This document shows, in pieces, positions 10,073 through 22,349 of a stretch of DNA of 64,000 bases; within the stretch, counting starts at the first letter, position 1; every line of letters begins with the position of its first letter. Below the pieces are notes generated by a model. That model was given only the letters and a program-made list of their open reading frames with translations. It searched no databases and was not told the DNA's origin. The position numbers and the translations under genes were made by a program. The stretch comes from Gremmenia infestans (lineage: Eukaryota; Ascomycota; Leotiomycetes; Helotiales; Hamatocanthoscyphaceae): the NCBI GenBank assembly GCA_032629725.1, contig JAFEVB010000029.1, positions 930,001 through 994,000 on the forward strand. The letters are read 5' to 3'.

Positions 10073-13000
10073 ATGGCTCCTATGTTACTCGATCCTCCTC
10101 TTCCCCAGGAAGCAACTTCAAAGTCTGTTCGGGCATGCTCAGATCCCTCAGTCATTCCCTCGGAGAAAGCATCTCAGCGAATAAGGGAACTTTGGTGGTT
10201 ACATGGGCATCCTCATTCAAAACGATATTCAAATCCGAAGCTCGTCAGTCTTGGAGCTCTGGTGAGGCATAGTGGCGTCACCTATAAGGGCCAGAAGGCT
10301 TTCCTATATCCCCTTACCACCGAAGCTGCCACTCCTTACAAATCCATGACTTGGGATGAGTTTGATCGTGTGACGGAATCCATTGCCATTTCATATGCCG
10401 GGCAACTAGAAAATGAGCTCGAGGATGCAAATTCAACCGGGAAGCAACCCACGGTTGCCCTCCTTGGAGGCGGAAAGACGATTGAGTATTTCTGTACTCA
10501 GTTGGCTCTCCAGAAATTGGGTGTTAGGGTGCTTCTTCTTGCAGAGTCCAATGCGTTGAGTGCACTGCATTATCTCCTGGAAACATGCCAAGCACTGGTT
10601 GTTATCACGGACTTCAAAAATGCTAGTACAGATACAAATGGGGTTCGAAAATTGGATATGATTGAGACATTACCTCCTAACCCAGCAACCAAAGCTTCAG
10701 AAGTAGATGCTGTCAAGTTTCAAGATTTTGAAGATGTTTGGGAAAGGCATTCATTCATCATTCACTCCTCGGGCTCTACTGGTATGCCGAAACCTGTTAT
10801 GCATACGAATAGGAGTATGATGCTCATTGCAAGGATGTATCGGCTATTCCAAGAGTTTAACGTAGAAAATTGGTTTCTCCTATTTCCACTGTAAGTCAGT
10901 TCCACATTTTATCTTACCCAGCTGACAATGAAGATATCACATCGCCGGCGTCTCCATAGCATTTTCAAACTTACCAAATGGCCAAATTCTCTCCTTTCCG
11001 CCGTTGGCATGGCCACCGTCATCTTCTAGTATATTTGCTGCATGGAAGACACTTTCATCAATGGGTAACCCTGTGGAATGTACGCACTGTGCTCCTACAC
11101 TCATAGAGAACATGCACCAGTACATTACTGAAAATGGAGGGGATTTCACTCCTTTGTCATCCTTGAAAGTGCTTCAACCCGGAGGAGCGGCATTATCAAA
11201 CAATATCGTAAAAGCTCTTACGTCCAATGGTGTCAATGTCAAGACTACTTATGGCAGTACCGAAATTGGTCCTCCTCTACGCCCAATACCCCATACGCGA
11301 GAAAATCCAAATTGCTACTCATTTCGGAATCTATACCCTGATAATCCACTGATACAGATGGAGGAAGTGGGTAAAGGTGTCTACGAATGTATAATCTACA
11401 AAGGCTTTGACCTTGCGGCAGACTTATGGCATGACAAACCCGATGATGAACCATACCGAACAAATGACCTATTCATTCAAGATCCTCCCGGAAGTGGAAA
11501 CTTCACTCTCCAAGGGCGGAAGGACGATATCTTGGTTCATTCAAATGGGGAGAACACCAGTGCTGGGCCACTACAACTCGACATTCAGTCCTCTTCCAAC
11601 TTGATCCACAAGGCTTTGGTACTAGGCCATTCAAAACCCAGCGTGAGTATCCTAGTCGAGGTCCATGAAGGCTACGATCCAGAAAACAGGTCAACTCAGA
11701 ACACTATCTGGAAAGCAATACAGCATATCAACACCCGCTACCCATTACACTCCCAGATCACAAAATCGATGGTCCATTACCTCCCCAAAGGCAGCAGCCT
11801 GCCTGTCACACCAAAAGGAAACGTTCGCCGTAAAGAAGCAGAGCGTATCTACTCTCCTCAAATCGACCAATTATACGCAGATCCTCTCCCCACCCTCTCA
11901 TTGTCATCATCAGCGGAGCCCCTTTCAGACTACATCAGTACCCTCCTCTCAACCCTAACCTCCGCCCCCGCCTCCGAAATCCAACATTGGACATCATTCT
12001 ACTCTCTAGGAATCGACTCCCGCCTCGCCCTTTCCCTCCGCGCCTCCCTTTCCTCCCACCTCAACCGCCCCATTTCCCTCTCCTCAATCTTCGAAAACCC
12101 CTCCATCGAAAAGCTAGTCTCATACCTCACCCCTTCCGGCTCGACATCCTCAAATCCAAGCCCGAATTCAACTTCAGACAAAGCAACAGAAACAACGAAA
12201 CGCATCATCTCCAGACTAGAATCAGAATTCAAATCCTGGCCACCCCGTAGTCCTCGCGATCAAAACCTCGCAGGTCCAAATTCCAAACGAGAAAAAGAAA
12301 CCGTGCTCCTCACAGGTGCTTCCGGCTCCCTAGGAACCGCACTCCTACAAACGCTCTCCTCATCCCCTCGCATTGGCAAAATCTACGCAATGGTGCGCGG
12401 CCCTAACCACGTTTTCAAACTCGCGCAATCCCTCCAGCAGAAAGGCATAGATCCGTCTATGCTAAAATCCGAAGCCGAAGGCGGCAGTGGCAAGATCGAG
12501 GTAGTGAATTTCTCGATGCAAGATCCGTTGTTGGGGCTCGAGGTGGAGAAATACGCAGAGGTCGCCAGGGAGGTCACGGTAGTGGTGGCGAATGCGTGGA
12601 AGATGGATTTCAACATGGGGGTCGAGGAGTTCGAGGCGGATTGTTTGAGGAGTACAATGTCACTGCTTCGTCTCTGTCACGCGAGCGCCGCCCATGCCCG
12701 TTTCTCCTTCACTTCTAGCATATCGACTTGCATGGGTCCCGCATCGCCTTCTATTATCCCCGAATCCCCTATTGGACCCGACCCAACTGTCGCCCTTCCA
12801 ACAGGCTATGCGCAGAGCAAATATATTGGTTCGTGTCCTCCCTTTTCCCTTTTCCCTTCCACCTCACTACTCTCATCTACAGAACTCACTCCATCCCCCT
12901 CCTCCTAAACACGAACTAACCTAACACCCTCACAGTCGAACGCATAACCCAAACTGCGTCGGAGACCTTAGAAATTCCCACCACCCTCCTCCGCACCGGC

Positions 13001-13648
13001 CAACTCTGCGGCTCAACACTAACGTCCAACTGGCCCACCACCGAAATGTGGCCCATCCTATTCGCAACCTCCTTGTACCCCTCCATGCGTGCGATTCCCT
13101 TATTACCAGGGCAGAGCGTGGATTGGATCCCGGTTGATGTCGCTGCTAATGTTATCCTTGACCTTTTAACTCCTCCGCTTACGTGTAATGGAAATGCGCA
13201 TGTGATTGGAGATGGAAAGGAAGATGTGGAGAAGGAAAAGGCGGAATATCAGCTTCACAACATAGTAAACCCGCACCCGATCCCCTGGTCCTCTTTAATC
13301 TCTATGATCCTCCAATCAATCACCATCACCTCGGACACATCACCCCTCCAAACCCTTCCCATCTCAACCTGGGTCGCAAAACTCAATCAACTATCCATTA
13401 CCACCACCGCCACTACCACGCCCTCGATCCCCGGCCTGAAACTCCTGCAATTCTTCGAGGATATGGCTAGCTCCAGCTCCAGTTCCAACTCTGGAAATGG
13501 AAATGGGGAAGAAGAATTAGAAGAGAGATACTTCCAAACGGAGAAAACGCGGGCAGTCTCTAGCGCGCTGAGGGACTGTAAGGCGTTTAACGAGGCGTGG
13601 TTGAGGGGGAACTTTGGGGTTTGGAGGGCGGTGGGGTTTTTGTTGTGA
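10073..13648 (+). CDS. NRPS-like adenylate-forming reductase (A-T-R; carboxylic acid reductase type)
   Basis: Exons 10073-10890, 10934-12828 and 12936-13648 give 1,141 aa. The adenylation domain (~60-590) shows the A3 loop HSSGSTGMPKP at about 231-241, FPLYHIAG across the first intron, TTYGSTEIG near 376, YRTNDLF near 446 and LQGRKDD near 464. The carrier (T) domain has SLGIDSRLAL at about 629-638, the serine being the phosphopantetheine site. The reductase domain starts with the NADP-binding VLLTGASGSLG near 729 and has the YAQSKY catalytic Tyr/Lys pair near 897, interrupted just after by intron 2. Such enzymes activate an acid as its AMP ester, load it on the carrier and release it reductively as an aldehyde or alcohol. 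There is no condensation domain, and the N-terminus begins directly with the A domain, which argues against Lys2. The substrate is unknown. The first intron is only 43 bp. An in-frame ATG at 10022 would add 17 hydrophobic residues; I prefer MAPMLL at 10073. Confidence 0.9.
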
Positions 13649-15332
13649 AGGGAGGGCATGAAAAGGGTATGAAATGACGATGTTTGTGATGGAATGGGAT
13701 AGAATGGTGGTATGCATATATATGTACATGCATGTGGATAAGAATGGGCGTGAGAATGGATGTACATGTGAGATTATGGCGAATAGATGGGTGGATGGCT
13801 CGACTTAAGTAATGTCAGTAAGTGAACGACAAAAAATTCTTAGGAGTAAGGAAGGAGGAAACGAAGAAACATATGAAGAATAAGATAGTATATTATATAT
13901 GCATATCTTGTTTAAGGCAATGCAATCAATCAATACCAAGCCATGCCACTATACCGAGTGTATCAAACACGTGAAACGCCGATGCCAATTCACCTCTCCT
14001 CTGTATCGCCTAAGACAAAAACTGTTCATTTACCCTTTCAAGTTTGTTCATCAGGCGTCAGAGTCATGCACACATCTGCCCAATAGCCAAGGGCTTTACC
14101 ACTTCCTCGCTCCACCCGTTCCTTACTTCCATACATGTCCACACAAGGGATAAGTCTAGTCAGCCTTTCTCAACATCACCCACATTGATTTAATTGTCAA
14201 CCAAGGTCAAGGATAAAAAGGCCCGTGGGTTTGAGTTCTTCCATGCTGGCGTAACACCCCGGATTTGGATTAACCGTTCTCTTACGGCCGACTGAGATCA
14301 AAGTTGGTGGACTACGAGAAACAAGACGAGAATCAATTATAGTGCTAGATCTTTGATAGTTGGGTGACCACTGTCCTAGTCCCAGTCTCTGAAGGCGATA
14401 CGGACCCACAATCACTGGGATAGGCAGAGGTTCTGGTTTGGTTTATGGATTATGGGCCGATGGCCAACATATCCATAGACATATTTCTGGGGGGAGCCTA
14501 ATATTCGGAGAGGCCGTCATTTTAGTTCTCGTACTCCTTTGCGTTTTTCGGGGCTCCTCGCACAAATAGACAGAAAAACAACAAGGGATCTTTCGTCATT
14601 ATTCTATCCGTATTTCCAGCAATACTCACTGTGCATGAACTCCAGGTCGAGGCGTCCACATGCAAGCAAAACCTGGGGGGAGTTGTGCTACTTTGCGGTT
14701 TGTATACGGTCAAGGGCAAGAGGATCCCCGGAAGCTTTTCTGCAAGTGCGAGTTGTAAGAGTCGGCTCGACATACTAGATAGATACTATTAGCGAGCCGA
14801 ATCTGAGGTACTTGGACCCCTGCATTTAGACTGTATAATATACATAGTAAACAGTCGCCAACTCCTCGTAGGAGACTGATCTATCTACTTTGCGTCTTAT
14901 ACGACATATCATTTCTCCGAGCTGGTTTATACTATGCTTTAATTATTCATGTGCAGACTACTCGGTATATAAATTTCCCAATCTCATAATCCCCGAAGCT
15001 AGAGATTATTACTCGTATGTAGCCTACAGTACTAGCTTGGCATGATTATTGCACACGCCGTCGGACGATCAATGCGCTCAAAGAGCATACACCGCCATCC
15101 CAAAGGGTAAAGAGCGGGAGCTAAGTTGGCGTAACCAATCTTATCTCAATATTGAATCATGTCTTTCTTTTTCGACTTCAAGATCCAATGTCAACAAGCG
15201 ATTGTTGACTTGCATTAATTCACACCTCCACCTTCAACCTTGCTACAGTCAGTCATGGCATTTCCCTTTTGATTTATTAGTTTATTGGATCTGCAACTTG
15301 CTCTACGAAGATATACGAGCATCACGATTATA
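13649..15332. other. Intergenic, no gene recognised
   Basis: The 1.7-kb span is AT-rich from 13,650 to 14,000 and again from 14,760 to 15,060. Frames up to 94 codons occur but none shows family features. The last ~300 bp are the likely promoter and leader of the gene starting at 15333. Confidence 0.5.
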
Positions 15333-17924
15333 ATGGCTGATGCTGCGGACCCCCCAGCAGCCGCGCCTGCCGCTGATAACACTACCACTCCTGCCCCTGC
15401 TGTGAAGGAAACTGCGAGCACGATTTTGATTAAAGCTGTAAGTACCCATCATATAAGCGATTGGGCTGTAAAGCAATCAATTCTAGAATATACTAAGCGT
15501 GGTACCTAGGCTGAGCATGTAGTTATCGAGTCAGCAACAGCAATTGCAAAAGATTTGGGGACGAAGAGTGCTGCGGACTTGAAAGTTATCGAGAAAGGCC
15601 TCAGCCAAGAAGTAGTGGCAGAGACCAAAGATGGCATGCCGAGTTTATCTGAGATTGGAGAGGCGATTGTGGATGGTGTTGAGGTTGTAGCTGAGGAGGT
15701 CGTTGAGGGTGCTGAGATTGCGATTGATGCCGTGAAAGCTCACCCTGAACTCATTGCCGAGTAAGATCATTTCACCAACTTGCGTTTGCGTTGTAACAAT
15801 TGAATTCATCGCTGTGCTAACTGAATAATTTAATTCAGGGCCGTTGTTGCCGTAGGAGTCGGTGTTGCTTCACTTGTGCAGCCGGAACTCATCGTTGGCA
15901 GCGTGGCGATGATTGGCAAGATGGCGGCTGATAGCGCCAAGAAGACGGCAAGCGATATTGCAGTTACGGCTAGTACGCATGTTGTTAATGAGATTGGGAA
16001 GGATATCACTGAGGATATAGCCAATGATGCCAAGGTAGAAGCAACGTTGACCAAGACGGAAGTCACGCAGAAGGAGACGAAGGTCGATGAGGAGAAGGGT
16101 GTTGTGGTCGAGACGGAGACGAAGGCTACTTCTCAGAAGACCCAGGTCGTCGCAACGGGGATTGGCAAACCTCTCACAGAGGCATCAGATGCTGTTCCCG
16201 AAGATGGGAAGGACGCCGAAGTTGTGGATCAAGCACAGAAAGAGGGGAAACCTTCCGAACCCCCCGTTGCCGAGGTCGCGAAGGAATCTCGTTCGGATGG
16301 AGAGAATGAGGGAACTTCTATTATCGTAACGGGTGGTGGGGATAAAAAGGTATCTGTCAAGATATCCGACGATGGTACAATCACCATTGGCACGGATTCA
16401 TCCTCGGAGAAGAAAGAAGTGACCGAAACACCTATCAAGGCTGAACCAGCACCAGAGGAAGCCAAGGAGCCCAAGAAGAAAGACGTTCCCTCGCAAGACA
16501 ACAAGACTCAGACCCCCGAAGGCAAGGCGTCCTCCCCAGAACCCGGCACGCCGACGGAGGAGAAATTGGTGGACGAGGAGAGCAAGAAAGTAACCGCTCC
16601 CGACGTTGTTCTAGAGGAGCAGGTGGCGAACGCTTCCAAGACCCCATCTCCTTCCCAGGAAAATAGCGAAAGCGCGGTCGTGCCCGATGCAAAGCAACCA
16701 AGTTCCGAGTCCGTAAATCCCACAGAACCGAAGACCTCGGAAGCCGAAGTCAAGGGAGTAAAAGTCGTGCTCAAAGCACAAGCTCAGGCATCGCCCCCTG
16801 AACCAGCTCCTGAAGTTCCCCAGCCTGCACCACTACCAACCACAGAACCACAAGTAGTAGATACGCACATACACGATAGCCTAGCAAAGTTACATGAGAG
16901 TAAGTATCCAGCCATGCCCTATCCTACTTCCCCGCGCCTCCACTGATGCCCCTAGAACTAGATACCTTACTCGCAGCCAGCACAGTTGCAAAAGCTCAAG
17001 CCCAAGAGTCCGTGAACCAGGCAGAGGTCGTCGCTGCGGAGAAGGGAGATCCGAAGATCACGCATGAGGATCTGAATAGAATCCATCTCAGTATGCAATT
17101 CCTCTCACTTCCTCTTCCGCTTCCGCGTCCGCTTCCTCTTCCTCTTTATCTGCTTGGTATGATGTAATAACTAGCAACGAACTCCTCTAACAACGAAAAA
17201 GAACTCGATAGTATGCAACAAATCCTCGCAATCGCACCAGCTTCCCAGTCTGCTAATGGCGTGGAGCATATTCATCAAAGTACGTCTCCCCCCTCCCCTC
17301 ACCATCCCATCCCCCAAAACCTTTATACAAACACTAACCCCCAGCCCCAAGAAATCGACGCCATCCATTCTGTCATCATATCCAACCCCCTCAAAGACAT
17401 GAAAATAGACCAACTGCATCAAAGTACGTATCGTATATACACACCCCAACCCCCTATACTCAACTTATCATCGTCCCGGTACTCGGACCATATTTACCTA
17501 CCTCCTCTTTCCTCCCTGTTTCTTTCTTTCTTTCCTTCCCCCTCCCTTCCTCATCCAGCCTACCTACCCAACTAACACCAAACCCCCAGAATTCGACACC
17601 ATGCAAACAACCCTAAACACTCTAACCGCAGCCCTGACCCTATCTCTAGCCCCGAAACCCCCAGGCCTAGAAATCAGCACTAGTAGCGCCAGTGCGGGTT
17701 CCGAGGCCGTGTTGGTTGATGCTTCTCTTCCTCTTCCTATTCCTCAATCGGGAGTGCAGAATGCCAATGCTGTGGATGATGGCAAGAAAAATAGCGAGCC
17801 AGGACCGTCGACTTCCACAGGAGCAGGAATAGGAGCAGGAGTAGGAGATAGCACGGTTGTGGAGACGAAGCCGCCGACGAAACATGTCAAGCGATCGAGC
17901 TATTTTGGTGGATTGTTTGGGTGA
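15333..17924 (+). CDS. Acidic repeat protein with tandemly duplicated mini-exons, function unknown
   Basis: Not recognised. Seven exons (15333-15437, 15510-15760, 15839-16899, 16956-17090, 17202-17279, 17352-17423, 17590-17924) give 678 aa. Residues 1-35 are Ala/Pro-rich. About 36-180 form amphipathic helices with an alternating hydrophobic stretch (AVVAVGVGVASLVQPELIVG) at about 119-138. About 180-450 are Glu/Lys/Pro/Ser-rich and disordered, with one short beta-like patch KVSVKISDDGTITIG. From about residue 464 a motif recurs four times: LAKLHEKLDTLLAAS, LNRIHLKLDSMQQIL, VEHIHQKIDAIHSVI and IDQLHQKFDTMQTTL. Each motif is split by a phase-1 intron inside its Lys codon (A/AA), so exons of 135, 78 and 72 bp are symmetric and could be skipped without frame change. 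The C-terminus is basic-aromatic (KRSSYFGGLFG). The helix repeats suggest a coiled-coil or oligomerising region. No signal peptide is evident. Confidence 0.75.
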
Positions 17925-18250
17925 TGCGGTTGGTTGATGCGTTGATTGATTGATACCCAAAGCGTGAGGGAGGTGTGGTGTGTTTGTTTTGTCTTGGCAA
18001 GTGGAGAGGAGAAGAAAGGTGGGAGATGATAATGAGGTAATTAGTGCAGTGTAGTAATGTGATGTTTGTATATAGAGATGGATAATCAATGGACAGAGAC
18101 GGGATGACGAAATGCATGCATGCATCGATACATAATCATTACCATACTCCAAATTGCAATACCGATATACACGTTCAATACCATTCAATACAACGCAAAC
18201 ACAAACACCGCAACGCCTACCACCTCCATAGAACCAACCCATACAATCAA

Positions 18251-20857
18251 TCAATCCTCATCCATCCTCAACAACCTCTCCTCAGCAACCTCCCTAATCT
18301 TCTCCCCCAACACACCGCGTCCGTACCGCTCCGCCACCTTCCCAGCAGCCTCAAGCATCCTCCCACTCCTATCCCTCAACAGAGTAACCATCTCCAGTGC
18401 GCGCATGCCCCTCTCCTCTCCTTCCCTGCACTCCACAGCCATCATCTGCAACAGCGTCTTATCGATCTCGACTTCCATGCGCGCTAGAGCTGTGCGCTGA
18501 GAATGGCTACTCTTCGTAAACTCCACTAAATCCTGCTGCTGAGACGTTAAGATACTTTTCAGTACATAAGCGCCCTCTAATCTCTTCGTCTCATCGCCTT
18601 CAGCGTCGCCGCCTTCTTCAGTCTGTGCTGAAGGGGTGTTTGAGAGCGGGATTTCGAAATCGAATTCTGAGAGTAAGGGGCGTGGGAAATAGGGGTATTG
18701 TTCGCCGCCTTTGAGGATTATGCAGTGGAATTTCGAAGAGGCGACGGCGACGGGGAAGTAGGTTTCTGTTTTACGACCAGAAGCCAAGCGCGAGAGGAGG
18801 CGGGTGTCTAGGAGGGGGACCCAGGTTGCTTGAGAGGGGGTGCGCCAGTGGAGGAGGGTGAGGAGGGTTCCGGTTGAGTCGTAGATACAGGGGTCCTGAT
18901 ATGAATTAGCATTTGAGTTTAGAGATGTGGATGTGGTCACTCACCCCATTGTCCGACCAGAAAACACTTTTTACTGTTTCTCCGTCCGGCAGAGCTACTA
19001 TATCCTCGCTTTGACAAATCTCATCTCTCTTGATGTTTTGAATTGTGTATAGCAACTTCGTATTACCATCTGCACCAACTGGTCCATTTCCTAGAGTGAG
19101 AACGTAGTCGCGCCAACTCGCACATGTAACTGTTGGGCTGCTCTTTTGCCGGTACACCCTGTATGGAACTCCAAATAGGGTATATATTCTCACATAATTC
19201 GATGTAGTGGTAACGGTGACAAATGATTCGCTCAGTGAAATCGCCGTAACATCTTCTCCCTTTGGCAACTGAGTCCTCCAGTCCGACCTGGTGGTCCAAG
19301 TCTCATGTGGGCGATAGAAAATAGTTGCGGGATTTGTGTCATTCGCCTTGGATGAGAAAAGTGTCCCATTCTCGTTTAGGCATGCTTTGTCGTAGAGAAA
19401 TGTATCTGTGAAATGAAAATCGCGAAACTCTTCATGGTCGTAGAATTCCACTGTCACTGTATAATGAGTATCCTGGTCGACAGTCCAAACAAAACCAATT
19501 AGATTTAGGCAGAGATACTTTCGATCTCCACGCCACGGAGTGGATCCTGGTTGGAAAGACTCATGGTACTGTGGTTCCCAAGCTGGTGCAAGACGTTTAG
19601 CTGCACCTCCATAAGGGGCAATAACCCCATTAGGTCGCTTGCCATTTCCATTAAGACCAAGGGCATAACCGGCGCCGTCGTCATCTATCACAAAGTCATC
19701 CTCATCACCCAGTTCGGAACCGAGAATATCATCCAAACTATCTGGTGTTCCTCGCCGAACTCTAAGGGGAACATCCTTGTGGCCATTGGCGGCTGGCCGT
19801 CGAGCATTCGCTGATATTTCTGAAAGAGGATCATGAATGAATGGGGCGGGTTGAGGACTCAAATTGACCAGATGAGCATGCTCTGCTGGTACGAAGTCGT
19901 TGAAGATATATACCTCACCATCGCTATTAGTGAACGAGAGGAGGTTCTTTGTAGGATGCCACGCAAGGTCCATGACATTGGCATAGTCGTAGCTCGCAAT
20001 AACCTTCTGTGTTTTCGTCTCCCATATGAGAATCTTCCTGTCCTTCCCAGCAGATGCCAACATTGCCCCATTGGGAGACCAAGCCAGAGCCGTGATGTCG
20101 CCCATGTGTCCACTTGAGAACACTCTTTGATTCTCCCAGTCGCCGCTAGACATTACTTGTATATCCCGCGTAGCTGTGGGGGCAGCGAATGCTCTACCAT
20201 CGGGATGCCATGCCACCTTCGCGCTGATTTCACTGTCTGTCTCTACGGTTCGGATGAGACCATCAATTTTCTTGACAAGTTCTGGCTCATCATTTGCGAG
20301 TGAGTAGACGTAAACCAGCCCATCAGTACATGATAGGGCTATGTATTTGCTGCTTGGGTCGAAAGCAATATGTTTGACTGGTTTTATTTGGTCTCGAAGG
20401 TACATGACAGAGCTTGTGTCGGCAGTTTGGACAATTTTGACAATAAGATCATCACTGCCAACGGCACACCATTTTCCATAGCGGGAGATAGTAATGTCTC
20501 GAACAGGGAGGGAACAGCGCATGAGGAATTTGTCGAAGGACATGGTATCGAATGAGTACAAGCTGACCGTTCCGTCTTCTGCGCCGGAGACGAAGAAGTC
20601 ATTCTGCCACAGTTAGTGAGACATTTTGAATACACATTGAAGGGAAAACTAACAGTCGAGGCCACGGCCATATTCTGCTCCTGGCAATCATCGACGTTCG
20701 AGGGCTCGCCATCGAGTAAGTTCGTCTTGTAGACTCTTATGGTATTGTTCGATCCGACCGTGGTCAGTTTAGAACCATCGGGGGTATAAGAAAGGAAAGT
20801 TGGACCGGCTGTATGCGCTGGACGTCCTCGCAGACGAATTTGAGTAGTAGCCGCCAT
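18251..20857 (-). CDS. ctf4: Replisome adaptor Ctf4/Mcl1 (AND-1/WDHD1, SepB family)
   Basis: Minus-strand exons 20857-20654, 20603-18945 and 18895-18251, all in phase 0, give 835 aa (S. pombe Mcl1 is about 815). The N-terminal WD40 propeller covers about 1-280, with GHMGDITALAWSPNGAMLAS, KDRKILIWET and SDGEVYIFND visible. A disordered acidic linker containing DDILGSELGDEDDF follows. The C-terminal SepB-type propeller includes STPWRGDRKYLCLNLIGFVW, GVPYRVYRQKSSPTV, WSDNGDPCIYDSTGTLL and TWVPLLDT, followed by a helical bundle to the end. Ctf4 is a trimeric hub joining CMG helicase, DNA polymerase alpha and cohesion factors at the fork. There is no HMG box, as in other fungi. It is divergent from the WD40 gene at 21058, with 200 bp between starts that carry an MCB/E2F-like element. 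Confidence 0.92.
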
Positions 20858-20907
20858 ATTTGAATATCTCAATGGCAGTGGGAGACAGAATCGTGGTGTT
20901 GATGAGG

Positions 20908-20955
20908 TTTGGCGCGGGACGCGTTCAGTCGCGTTTTCCCACTCACTCCACTGTA
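20908..20955. promoter_or_regulatory. MCB/E2F-like G1-S element in the ctf4/WD40 divergent promoter
   Basis: TTTGGCGCGGGACGCGT at about 20908-20924 contains an E2F-type TTTGGCGC and a perfect MluI cell-cycle box ACGCGT (20919-20924), 62 bp upstream of the ctf4 ATG. GTCGCGTTTT follows at about 20929-20938 and TACGCGAGA at about 20953. MBF (Mbp1/Swi6 or Cdc10 complexes) binds ACGCGT at S-phase genes. Motifs are seen directly; use is inferred. Confidence 0.5.
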
Positions 20956-21057
20956 CGCGAGAAATCATGGAATCCCTGCAATAATGGACCCCTGAAGAAA
21001 ACCACCCCGCAGACGGCAACTTCAACCCCAAAACATACAACACCACCACGCAACGCA

Positions 21058-22349
21058 ATGTCCCGATCAACAGATCCAGGGCACTTCTTCCAGACTGACG
21101 CCTCGGAGTCAACGAGAGCTCGTAGAGCAGCCAAGTCCGGCAATAAGAATGGTGACCCGATTATCCTACAGTCGAAGATTCTGAATGTTATTACGGACCC
21201 GTTCTCTCCAGCATGTATCTACATTGCAGAGAGTGCGGGCTGTGTGCGAAGACTCAATTTAGAAGTAGGTACGTCAAGGTACTGGCTGCAATAGAAGAAT
21301 TATGCTAATCGCTGCTTAGACTAAAGATTCCAAGACAGTGTACAGAGGTCCAACTGCCCCAGTCACATCAGTAGCCATCGGGGGCCATGGAGGAGATACC
21401 GTCTTCGCCGGCTGCTGGGACAAGGATGTATGGAGCTGGAATAGAGTTTCTAGAGCTGTCGGACAAAGATACAAAGGGCATTCGGATTTTGTCAAAGTGA
21501 TCATATGTGCAAGGCTCGAGGGAAAGAATGTAAGGCATTATCTGGAACTTATCCGTACGACCTGCTGAAAATCTCTAGTGCCTCATATCTGGCGGAGCAG
21601 ATGCTAAGATCATGGTATGGGATACCGCAACGGGAGAACGCTTGCATACCCTCCGCGACAAGACTGATACCATGATGGCTCTGCAAGATCTCGCCCTCGA
21701 CCCCGAAGAATCAACCGCTTCGGAGTTGGTTCTTGTATCATCTAGCAGTGATCCCCAAATACGGCGCTGGCGTATAAGTCTATCGTCTTGGTCCCAAATT
21801 TACGACACAACTCAAGCTGCTACCTCACAAACAAAGCCAGCGAGAGACACCATCCTCGAGCACGAGACCAGTGTATACACAATCCTTTTCTCAGGCGACG
21901 ATGAGGACTCAGATCTATGGACTGCGAGTGCAGATGGGACTGCCAAGTGCCTGTCAAGAGCGAAGGGCTGGAGTACGGAAGATTCGTATACACATGGTGA
22001 CTATGTTCGGGCCGTGGCCGTTACTTCAGACTGGGTAATCACAGCTGGACGCGACGAGGATATCAAAGTCTGGGATCGCGCGACTGGAAAGCTATGGCAT
22101 GTTTACGAAGGCCACTATGAAGAGGTGACTGGGCTGGTACTTGTGAACGGGGACACGAAAGTTGTGAGCGTTAGTATCGACGGCACTGTGAGAACTTGGG
22201 GTCTGGGCAAGGCGGATCTGGAGACGGCGAGAATAGAAAGGGAAGCCAAGCAAAAGGGTGAAGCGAAGGAGGAGAAGATCAAGCCAAAGAAAGGTTTGAT
22301 AACGGAAGAGGAAGAGGCGGAGCTTGCTGACTTGATGGATTCAGACTGA
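21058..22349 (+). CDS. WD40 repeat protein
   Basis: Exons 21058-21268, 21327-21529 and 21579-22349 give 394 aa. The first junction needs the acceptor CTAAAG at 21325-21326, because the nearer TTAG would bring an in-frame stop. Seven-blade-like WD repeats are visible: FAGCWDKDVWSWN, CLISGGADAKIMVWDTATG, VSSSSDPQIRRWRIS, LWTASADGTAKCLSRAKG, ITAGRDEDIKVWDRATGK and VVSVSIDGTVRTWGL. A lysine/glutamate-rich tail ends in GLITEEEEAELADLMDSD, probably a short interaction peptide. I cannot assign an orthologue with confidence; WD40 propellers of this size are scaffolds in many complexes. The gene shares a promoter with ctf4, which could mean growth- or cell-cycle-linked expression. Confidence 0.85.

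Noticed and set aside
17667..18254. 195-codon minus-strand frame between the repeat protein and ctf4
   Set aside because: It overlaps the last exon of the repeat protein on the other strand and reads as Ser/Tyr/His-rich noise.
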